DNA from: Marsupella aquatica
Taxonomy: Eukaryota; Marchantiophyta
Direction: 5' to 3'
DNA: 64,000 nt
NCBI GenBank assembly: GCA_973895155.1
Contig: OZ316899.1
Span: forward strand, 3,534,001-3,598,000
Notes under the pieces: generated by a model
The model's input: the letters and a program-made list of their open reading frames with translations, nothing else
Told to the model about the DNA's origin: nothing
Database searches by the model: none
Shown: in pieces, positions 55,053 through 64,000 of the stretch
How positions within the stretch are numbered: the stretch's first letter is position 1
How the letters are laid out: each line of letters opens with the position of its first letter
Program-made: the position numbers and the translations under genes

Positions 55053-56614
55053 GGAGGCTTTTCACGGTGACAGCAAACAGCAAACAGCAAATAGTAAAGC
55101 TCATAACAACAAATGTCTGCACCAAAAAAATCTTCCCTAAATCTACATCTCTCGCAAAATGAAATTGAAACCTCTAAAATCCGTTATTTTGAAACACATC
55201 ATAATACTAGCGCCCAACGCTAAAGTCTTGAAACAGTCCAGAAAACCTGAAACCTCATTTGAAACATCTATATGCAAAAGTATGCCCAAAAACAACTGTA
55301 TACTAGCACCTGACGCTAGTATATAGACCTCAATAACAAACCTAAAAAACAAAGATCAATTAAAGACCATCAGATGCCAATTGATGAAAAAATGGGAAGG
55401 GGGGCAGTTGCATTCTAATATCACCAAATTATAATACACCCCAAGTTAAGATTCTCCTCTTCACAAAGGAAAGTATAGTAAAAAACTATGTGGACAGTCC
55501 GTCTCACTTTATAAACACCCATCAATATTACATGTGTTCACAATAGCGCCAAGCGCTATTTAGTAAAATAGCCAATATCTCTATGTAAAAACTACTCTTT
55601 TAAAGTTTGGCTAGCCATTAGATTCTGAATTAGTCGTATCTAGTTTTGATTCTTCTTCACTACTTTGTGATCTATCAGTAGACTCAGCTTCGTCGTCTAC
55701 ATACTTTCTCGGGACGATGTCATCAACATAGCGGTTCCTCAAAAACTTCCTATCCAAGCCCCTTTTGAGCCTTAGGCCTTTGATTTCCCAAGTCAGCATT
55801 CTCACAGAATCTGCCTTTCAAGCAGCCTTTTCTGCATAAGAATGCAAGACAAATGGCTTCTCCGGGGTTTCTATTGCATTCCTAGCGACTTTCCTCCGTA
55901 GTTGAAAGCACTTCCAAAGGTTCCACTCAGACCTGGAAAGTTGAATCCGATATCTTTAGTCGGATCCGGGAAAATGGTGGAATTTTGTAGACACTAACGT
56001 CACCCTTAAAAAGAAAAAAAAGACAGGGAAGCTGAAGATCATTACTCAGAAGACTCTTCACTATCCTCAGATTTAGAAGACCCAAGGTTCACCACTTTCT
56101 TGGAGGCACCATCATCTTTGGACTGTTGAGTACCATCGCCTCCATCATTGTCCTCGTCAGAATCAAAATTCAGAACAACACGGAGTCTGTCCTGCTTCTT
56201 ACTCCCCACCTGCCGGTGCGGAGGTGTGGACGTGGAGGCCTCTTTGTTCTCGAGAAGTCCAAAGAAAACTTTTGTGGCAGTGTCAAGAAACTCTTTACAA
56301 TTTTCAATCCCGACTACAAACCTCCCACAATGATCTCCAGCAACAAACGTACTTCCGGCCCCAACAGTCCAGTCCATGACAATATCCCCAGGGAGGGTAA
56401 TTAATTCTTAAATTGAGTGCATGAAACCCATAGGCAACCTTGAATTCCCAGCAAACGCAAGCTCAGGTAGAGGATCATTTTTTGGCACGGGAAAACCAAT
56501 GAGATTGGTTATCGAAGGATCCTCTGTATGTGAAAGAGGGCAAAATTTGGGATCCTTCGGGGCCCTACCTTTGGATGAAACACGCCCAAAAACATTGAGA
56601 GTAAGCGTAAAAAT

Positions 56615-56790
56615 CTGCACATCGAATAATGTTTTGTTCAAAATAAACATCAGATACTACATCGAGAATACGGAAACCATTCATGAAGAGGATATGCCAC
56701 ACTAGCGCCTGGCGCTAGCGTCACCGTCAATCTCCGAAGGAGGACACAAAACAGAAACTCTGGAATAGCGCCAGGCGCTATTATACATAC
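56615..56790 (-). other. Extra intron in the C2 companion gene, carrying two palindromes
   Basis: Starts GTATGTATAA and ends CGATGTGCAG on the minus strand. Removing it joins RSDMQ to IFTLTLNVFG, matching C1 (TDREMFTLKLDIFG), where no intron exists. Both palindromes of perfect form in C2 (56703 and 56766) lie in it. Confidence 0.75.
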
Positions 56791-58270
56791 CTGCATATCC
56801 GAGCGAGGCCTATACATTGGAGTGCCCATCACAACATTGTGTGTCAAGATACACTGAAATTTCTGTGAATCTTGACAAGCTGCAATGATTTCAGAGACTT
56901 GGTCATAGTCGCCCCTGTGCAAAATCGCTAGCAATCCATCATCTACGAGGAAAGGATCCATTGTTCTGAAGAAGGCACTTGGAATCGTATAATCTTGAAG
57001 GTTCCATTTAGGAACCTTCCTATCCACAAGTGTTGGTTTCAACCCAGTCGGAAGATATATGAAACCAGCATCAACTCCAAAAGCTCTTTCCTTTCCCCCT
57101 CGGACAACCCCTTTTGCTTGATCCCCAGACTTCACCAGCTCTTTCCCCCAACATTCAATATAATTTGAAACCCAGTCCGGCTTTTCTCCCTTGTTAAACA
57201 GGGAATCAAGACATTCTGTAACACTTGACTCCACAAAACAATGTCGAGTACACTTTTGTTTGAAATTCCCCACATCTCTCTGCAATCCAGTAGACACAAC
57301 CAAATCTCGGGAAGAAGATCCGAGCCTATCATCAAGTGGTCCTCTCTTTTTCTTCTTCTTCATACCTGTCGCGTCCACTGGAACCACTGCCTTTACACTC
57401 TTCCCAGGGGTTCCCGGATCTGGTGTATTTTCTGCACCAATGTTAGCTTCAGAGGCCTGAGGAGTAGCGTCATCTTTTACATCAGCAGTGGCATCCGACT
57501 TCCTTCCCCCTGAAAGACAGAGATACGTTACTCAACGGAACTAGTTCTCATAATAGCCCTCGGCGCTAGTATCAATTGGGGAAAAATATGTCATATGAAC
57601 AAGAGCGGGAATCCCTTACTGAATCCTATGAGGCATACTTACGTTTTTTAAGAGATCGAGTTGATTCACTGGGAGCTACAGATTCATTCTTGGCCTCCAC
57701 TCTTGGCTTTTGGCTCCGATCAACATGCACGACAATTGTCTCGCATTTCTTCTGCAGCTCAGTTGTTGAAACGTCCACTTCAATCGCTAGACCCTGCTTC
57801 ATTTCCGAGACATACCTTGCTGGGATTTGCGACTTTTGCAACTTCATGAAAGTGTCTTTCTCCACCTCGTCAAAAGGTAGATCCCATTTGTCAATGTCTA
57901 AATACCACGGGCAATGAAGTCTCTCCCACCCTGACAAGGCGTGGGGTGGAAACTTTCCCTCAACTGGGTACATCAAATATAGATCAACAAGATGGTCACC
58001 ATCTTTTATCATCACCCACTTTTGAAATGCGCCTGGGTAAGCCCACAAAACCTCAGGAGATTGCAACTCCATCCACATGTAGAAACGGTAAACGTATCGT
58101 TTGGCTCATTTTCGGTTTCGCTCAGTGTAGTCCTCCTTGTCTGCGTACTTTGATGGCCACATTATGTTGAAAAATTTAGCCTTGACAAGGTCTCCAAATG
58201 ATTCGAATTCTTCAATAATGGACTTCATGAGAAAATCCAGGGACTCACAACCAGACTTCACAAGAGGTCT

Positions 58271-58293
58271 GGTTTAGGGTTTAGGGTTTAGGG
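58271..58293 (+). repeat. Short interstitial telomere-type run (TTTAGGG)
   Basis: Three consecutive TTTAGGG units (GGTTTAGGGTTTAGGGTTTA and GGG) lie inside exon 2 of the C2 companion gene. C1 lacks it, and exon 2 of C2 is 25 nt longer than that of C1. Confidence 0.85.
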
Positions 58294-59846
58294 TCATCTG
58301 GCATGCGATCCAAAACCTGCTCGAGTGAGGTGAGGATCAATCCAGTAGCAATTTCCTCCACTGAATTCCAGATATGCCAGGTATGGCACCACTATTTTAC
58401 AGGATTGTCGTTCACACTAGCCAGATGAAAGAACTGTTTCCAAATCTTCGGAGTACAATGGGCGACAAGAAGTGTGCACCTTAACTTTGGATCCAGATAA
58501 GTCACTGCAGTAAACAAGCGAGCGCGATCCATAGTGCAAACAACTGTATCGGGTTTCTTTTCTCTTTTGTTCTTCTCTGTCATGGGAAACATTTCGGCAC
58601 AGATGGCCAAGTAGTCACCAAAATCAGGGTGCAACAATGGAGTGATCTTTGTTACTTTGATAGCCCAATCTTTTGTCGCTTCCTTCATCATAGCTTCATG
58701 CCTCTTTTGCATCTCCTCTTTGGACCACAGAGTCCCTTGGGCGGCTGCAAAATCCAATTCCACTTTGAACTGGTTTGTGTAAGATTTAATCTTGTTCTCA
58801 CACAAAATGTAGATGAGCGCGTCTTGTGGCATCTTGTGTGTATACCAAGAACCCTTGCAAGTCTTCTTTCGAATGGCTTCAAACTTTGCATAACTCGTAG
58901 CATCAATGAGGGGTTTGTAGTGCTCTAGGTCATGTGATAAAAGACAAGAGATTCTGTCGGCATCAAGAATCCAAGATGGCTCGACCACAACTTGTCCCAA
59001 CCTACGTCAAAATTTAAATGGAAACTAGCAGCACCGGGTGCTAGTAAAACACCAAATATAATATTACATCAAAAATCCATCTTGAACTAGTACATCATAT
59101 TAAATGAGGTTGTCCTGAACAATGACTTACTGGTTGACAACGTGCATGGCAGCCTCAAGCTCCATGAGGGAACCTTTATCTCCATTGAAAACAATGCAAG
59201 TCACACGAGGGTGGTACTTAATGTTGTCCGGATGCTCTGCTGTCACAATCAACCACAAATACAAACGGTGATTTCCATCGAAGACACAAAACATCTTGTC
59301 TTTCAAAACTCTGAAATCAGGATCAGCGTCACACTCTTCCTCAAACTTTTCATTCTCGGCAACCCAGATTGGGTCCCAAGAGGCTCTAATCTCATTAGTG
59401 CAAATTTGTGGAACCCCATCCGCATTCGTTGGCTGTACATAAAATGGCATGCCCATGCGCAAATTGTATCCAGAAATCCGGAATGACTCATTCAATTTGT
59501 CGATGGAGGCGCTCTGCTTCTGCAACGTCCGCACCACTTCCATATGAATCAGTCAACATAGAGGAATTTGTGGAGGCTCCTTCTCCAATCCTCTGAAATC
59601 TTTGCTAAAGGACAAGACATGATTGGATATGTAATCGTCCATTGAAAGTCCAGCAACACCAAAATCAACCCGTGCAACTTCCTCAGTCGTGTCCATTCTC
59701 CCCTTTCTTGATTGCATGGTTGGAAGAGTTGAGCCAATGTCTGAATGTGAATGAGACGCAGCCGACCGAGTCACGCGACGGGTGTACACAGATTCTGAAA
59801 AAGAGGACTGTGAGGACTCGGAATGACCGGCATGACTATCTCCCAT

Positions 59847-62027
59847 CCTTGTATTACCCCACTGAGAGATGGTGATGGTGTTGAGCAGAACGTTGGACAG
59901 TTTCGTACAACTCTCCCAAAGCCCCTGAGCCAGTATGAAGTAACAGACTCAAGTACAGAATGTCACGTTTGAACAGGTTGCTCCTAGAGAATTACGTATC
60001 TCCCACGAATGCCAAGTCCCCACAGAGGGTTAAGAGATGGAGTCTCTAGCACATTAGAGTGCTGCTCCACGGTAACACCAACAGAGCCGAACACTTGGAA
60101 GATTACCATTGGACCAGCAACCGTCTTATACTTTGGCAGCGTGACCAGCAATCTTCAATGTTACCGTTAAAATATGACCGTTGATTGATTTGGCCTTATT
60201 GATAGCGCCAAGAGCTAGCAAAAACAACTCTATATTACCCGATTTAAACTACTAATCGACCATATATGTGTTTTTACACAATTCAAATGGATTTCCAGCC
60301 TTGAGGGATGAAATGGACCGTTTTATCCATAAACGTTTATTAGCGCTTGACGCTATCATAAATGACATCCGATTTGAAGCTAATCGTCACGCGAACGTAA
60401 TACAAACTCATCCATATCCAGAAATATTTTCAAAATTCCACTGGTATCAGAAGGATAATTTTGAGCATTCCAATGATAACGCCGAGCTCTAATAGGGAAC
60501 GTGTCACGGGTAAGACCCCTCCATCGGAAACTACAAGCATTTTCAAGACTTGCAAACGATATTTGGTACAAAGATTGACTCATTCCCATAAGACAAAACA
60601 TTGAAAAACACGAACTGACTCATGCAAACTTTGTCAAGGGGATGTCTAAGAGTTCGGAACTCCATTTACGAGCATCAGATTTACTCCACCAAGTCTAGAA
60701 ACATCAAGTGTACACTTCAGGATTTTTTAAAAAACTGGGGAGTAACCTCCCACTACATTCCGAGACTACCATGTTGGCAAAAGATTGACAACCATTACTA
60801 CCAAAACTGCAACAACTGGTCGTGGCTATCAACATCAGACTCCACCAAATGGAGTTGGCTATCTACTCAGGACTACTTTGTTCTGTAGGATCACACGACT
60901 GTTGCGTAGCCGAGTTAAGTTAATCTTCCCACCACCTTGGCTTGTATGCGTTCGAATCGTCGTTGGAATTGCTAGAACCAATGCCCCAGCAAAACCCACC
61001 CCGACTGCAAGAGGAGTTGTCGTTGGACCCCAAGCCATTGTGGGTCCCTACGTCGTCGTCTGTATCCTCGGCTTCACTAGAAGAACTTGTGCCATGACCA
61101 GGTGACTGGTGCAAAGTAGAAAGCTTTGCCTTTGACAACAAAGATTTCTGCACGGAGGGTTGAACTTCTGCTTTAGATTGAGGAGCACCATCTAGTGCGG
61201 ATACAATTGCCCGCTCTTCGCGATCACTTTCCCCTTCGCCAAGATCAGGATTGTTGAATGAGCTGGAGGCTTTGCGAGAGACTTCTCTGCAACACCCTCT
61301 CCATCATTGTCGCTTTGAAATGTAACCTTCGCCTTCCCCCTTTGCTCGTGGTGGAGCCATGAAAACTCTAACGAATGACTCTGAAAGATCAAGACTGAAA
61401 CAAAAGTTTCTCGGATGAAACTGGAGACGGGAGCGCAAGAAAAGTTTTGAGAATGAAAAACTCCAAATGATGGGAGGCAGACTTGCCGGCCTGGTTTTGG
61501 GGGATAGAGGTGAGAATGTTTGGACCCCGGATGGACGTCTCAGATGTAATGGTTTCCGATCATGGGATAGATGTCCGAGATGCGTCGGTAGATTTTTGAG
61601 ATCTCTTGATTGTGAAAACTTTAATGCACACGTGTGTATTTGGACGGCGTCATAGATTTCCTGTCTGTTGTTAGAGTTATAACGTATGAGCAGTGAAGAT
61701 AGCGCCAAGCGCTATTATTACAATCGGAGCTTTTCCTCTCCTCCTCACCAGGCGATACTGTATTTGGTCTAGAGTCATGCTTCCAATGTTAAGTTGTTCT
61801 TCGTTCACAAAAGTAGCGTCTGACGCTATTAAACTACTGACCAATCAGTTGGTTCAATATAGCCGTTGAATAACGACAACTCAATTGATTTACATCGTCC
61901 AAACGCTTAACATATCTTTCTTTGTCATTATTCAATGTTTGTTTATAATGTCGTTATTAACCTCGTACATCAAACAAGCCTTAAACCGATTGGCAAAGTG
62001 AGACATCAATTATTCTCTTCCGCTGAA
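59847..62027. promoter_or_regulatory. Divergent intergenic region of element C2
   Basis: Noncoding between the two genes, with palindromes at 60203, 60341, 61700 and 61814. It is about 1 kb longer than the C1 counterpart. A minus-strand low-complexity coding remnant (61361-60920: MAPPRAKGEGEG..., Ser/Asp-rich, ending SNAYKPRWWED) interrupted by stops lies within; its function is unknown. Confidence 0.45.
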
Positions 62028-64000
62028 ATGGGACGATCGATCGTAGTTACACGCAAGGACACGCAGGATGTTATCACGGTTATCGTTTCCCCTGAATCTC
62101 AGTCAAGGAGAGTTTTGGATGAATACTTGGGGTTAAGATTTGATGTTTCAAAAGAGTGTATTCTTTCTATTTCCCTCCTCCCTAAGGATTTGAAGGGAAA
62201 TACCATCTTCTATGATGTCGTTGATGGACTCAGGTTTTGGACGATGTATCCTGATAAAGTATACGAGGTCTTTGTTTTGGAAGATTTTGAAGCATCGGCA
62301 GATATATGTCCTATTTCCGGTGGTGTTGATGTTGTCAATCTCTCAGACACTTTGGAAGACGAGGGGAAAAATTCTCCCCTTTCCTTTGATGTCCCAAAAA
62401 GGATCCCAATGGATCCCTTGGTTGTGAAGATGGAGATTTGAGATGTTCCAATTGTATATCGGCAAAGTGCAATGGATACTATCCTAAAATCAAAGGGGCA
62501 TAGCAAGTTATCTCGTTTCATTAGGGAGAACAATTTCATGCATCAGACAGTTCCCAACCTCCCGATGACATACAATGGGAATGTAGTGTTTGAGTTGCCT
62601 CTAGTCCAGTCGATTGCATGAATTTGAAAGGGGAACGACTGAAGGACACGGACCGCGGGAAGGATTGCTATTTGCGCGTCCAATAACATGTGGAACTCGA
62701 ACATACATTACTCTGATATAATTCTATGCATGACGTCAAAACTCACCCATGACCCCTCTAATGAACCACCAGGCTGCATTTTCTGGAGAAGATCGATCCC
62801 AGATCCTTCGCCTTTCACAGTCATCTTGAAGATGTGAGCACTTTCGTCTTGACATCCTTGGCCTGGAAGAAAATACCTATGAAGAAAGGGAAGTCTCACA
62901 CACTTTTGCATCCGCACCAAATATTTGAGCTCACCTTAGTTTACCTTTTTGGTCCGTTACCAATGTTTTGTAATAGCTCCCGACGCTAATATGGAAAATG
63001 AGTACTCGGAGTCCAATGTCTTGTTACAGTATAGTAGCGCCAAGCGCTAGTGTGAACAAGGAGACTTTTGCAACTACAAACATGACATTGATGCAAGAGA
63101 TTTAATAGCGCCAGGGGCTACTAATAGTTAGAGTCCATATAGCATAAATACAAACTACACTTGTCGTGAATTACTGTAGTTGCTAAATATATTTATTCGT
63201 TTCCTATGACAGAGCAAGAGTGCTGAAGAGGCAGGTATGATTCCAAATTGTACTGGTTTGGAATTGGTCCATGCAGGCATGAAGGCGTGGCAAATGAAGA
63301 AGCGGGTTGGCCTCATGGAGGGATGCAAAACTGACCAAAACCGAGCTGTATGTCAGATTGTAGCTTATACTGCATGTGGTCAAGGATTACATTGGGGAAC
63401 TGGACCCACTATCTTTGAGCTGGCTTTCAGATCTGCGAACATGACAGGGTCTCCACGTCTATTTGAAGAAGCGACCAATCTCCTTCTTTCCAACGCAGCT
63501 GAATTTGATTTGGAAAGAACTGTTCCATTGAATGGAGACGTCATCACTCGATCGGTGAAAGGAAAAGGTAATGCAAGTGGGAATGTCTCGGCACAAGACT
63601 CTCACAAGCATGATACTATCCTTCTGACTTCACCAAATACAAGGGGTTTGAAGAGGAGAAACCTCCATTTTACAGACTCCGAGAAGATGTCTTCCATACC
63701 TTCTGCTGGTGGAAGTGGCGTCGTTAATTTGTCTCAAACTGAGAGTGAAGATTCTGAGGAGGTCGTCATCCTTGAGACACCCTCATGTCGAACGACAAGA
63801 TCTTTTATTCCTCCCGTCAGACATCAAGCTGAGGCCGCGCCTGAGGAATCTCTTCTCCCGATGGAAACTGACATAGCTCTAGGTCTATGGCAGCTCCGAC
63901 GAACTGCAAAACATGGTCTTGGTCCAGCTTGTAATGGGACGCTCGGTTGGAGAGGAAGCCGCGATGAATGTCAAAATCGAGTAAAGAAGGTTTTCCAAAT
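62028..64000 (+). pseudogene. MULE-like transposase of element C2, rearranged and truncated by the window end
   Basis: N-terminal domain 62028-62680 matches C1 (MGRSIVVTRK, LKSKGHSKLSRFI, NGNVVFELPL) with stops at 62439-62441 and 62619. The next fragment (62920-62708) is homologous to the C1 core (LPGQGCQDESAHIFKMTVKG, SWVSFDVMHR) but is on the minus strand: a local inversion with loss of the zinc finger and the rest of the core. From 63211 (acceptor GACAG) the C-terminal exon is again plus: SKSAEEAGMIPN, GPTIFELAFRSANMTGSPRL, CNGTLGWRGSRDECQN, running off the window. Not functional. Confidence 0.78.

Larger units (their letters stand above)
55611..59846 (-). pseudogene. Companion gene of element C2: ParB-like plus methyltransferase-like, several stops
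   Basis: Exons: 59846-59131, 59001-57643, 57509-56791, 56614-56046, 55932-55611; introns are GT-AG and at the same places as C1 except one extra (56790-56615). ParB-like part: MFCVFDGNHRLYLWL (about 59300-59260), keeping Trp where C1 has a stop. Methyltransferase-like part: VDAGFIYLPTG, DPFLVDDGLLAILHRGDYD, THNVVM, then DIVMDWTVGAGSTFVAGD and FVVGIENCKEF, closer to the DPFxGSGT pattern than C1. Lesions: TGA at about 59551, TGA near 58108, a telomere-like insertion at 58271-58293 that shifts frame, TAA near 56408 and TGA near 55818. N-terminus MGDSHAGHSESSQSSFSESV. Confidence 0.72.
55208..63120. repeat. Fourteen decayed 15-bp palindromes in element C2
   Basis: Starts: 55208, 55304, 55544, 56703, 56766, 57554, 59029, 60203, 60341, 61700, 61814, 62974, 63035, 63106. 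Perfect arms remain at 56703 and 56766; most others have one to three changes from TAGCGCC-N-GGCGCTA, mainly C-to-T or G-to-A. All lie outside the proposed exons. Confidence 0.9.
55053..64000. mobile_element. Element C2: second, divergent copy of the MULE-like transposon (right end outside window)
   Basis: The left end is placed by GACAGCAAACAGCAAACAGC (55069 on), matching the left end of C1; the outer limit is approximate. Gene order and strands are as in C1: companion gene 55611-59846 (-) and transposase 62028 to beyond 64000 (+). It contains 14 decayed palindromes. Protein identity to C1 is moderate, so this is a different subfamily or an old copy. Confidence 0.8.

Overview
The window is plant-type nuclear DNA made almost entirely of nested transposable elements. 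Evidence for a streptophyte plant, possibly an early-diverging one (charophyte alga, bryophyte), is: Ty3/gypsy elements with plant-style polyproteins, a TNP2 (CACTA) transposase, DUF8039-like domains, a MULE-like transposase, GT-AG introns, an EDM2-like PHD-finger fragment and a short TTTAGGG telomere-type run. I cannot name the species. I saw no rRNA, tRNA or CRISPR, and no confident intact single-copy host gene.

Layout. 1-8692: the 3' part of a gypsy pol, its 3' LTR that itself contains an open reading frame, then a truncated LTR of a second gypsy family. 9333-45964: a DNA transposon (called element B here) with matching terminal inverted repeats. Its left part holds a minus-strand gene with ParB-like and FCP1-like domains and arrays of 27-bp palindromic repeats. 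Its transposase gene is split at 17594/43103 by a complete gypsy element (17595-43102, 5-bp target duplication ATGCA). That gypsy element has LTRs of about 4.0 kb, each with an internal ORF, and gag-protease and pol in one frame with a single UGA between them. Its right (5') LTR is in turn interrupted by an 11.4-kb MULE-like transposon (element C1, 29623-41001, 9-bp target duplication CCGTCTCTC). 45965-51100: remains of a TNP2 gene and an EDM2-like PHD fragment. 52200-54080: repeats and a degenerate LTR. 55050-64000: a second, divergent copy of the MULE-like transposon (C2), running off the window.

The most interesting system is element C. It carries two divergent genes: a MULE-like transposase on plus, and on minus a four-exon gene (five exons in C2) for about 1160 residues. 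That protein has an N-terminal ParB-like domain and a C-terminal region resembling beta-class DNA N6/N4 methyltransferases. Thirty copies, perfect or decayed, of a 15-bp palindrome (TAGCGCC-N-GGCGCTA) are scattered through the introns and intergenic parts of both C copies and were not seen elsewhere. Element B shows a parallel design: a ParB-like domain gene opposite a transposase, plus dozens of a different palindrome. ParB proteins classically bind palindromic parS sites, so a transposon-borne ParB/palindrome system is a reasonable hypothesis, but it is inference.

Most genes here are broken by stops or frameshifts. The gag-pol of the 17.6-43.1 kb gypsy element is the best preserved.
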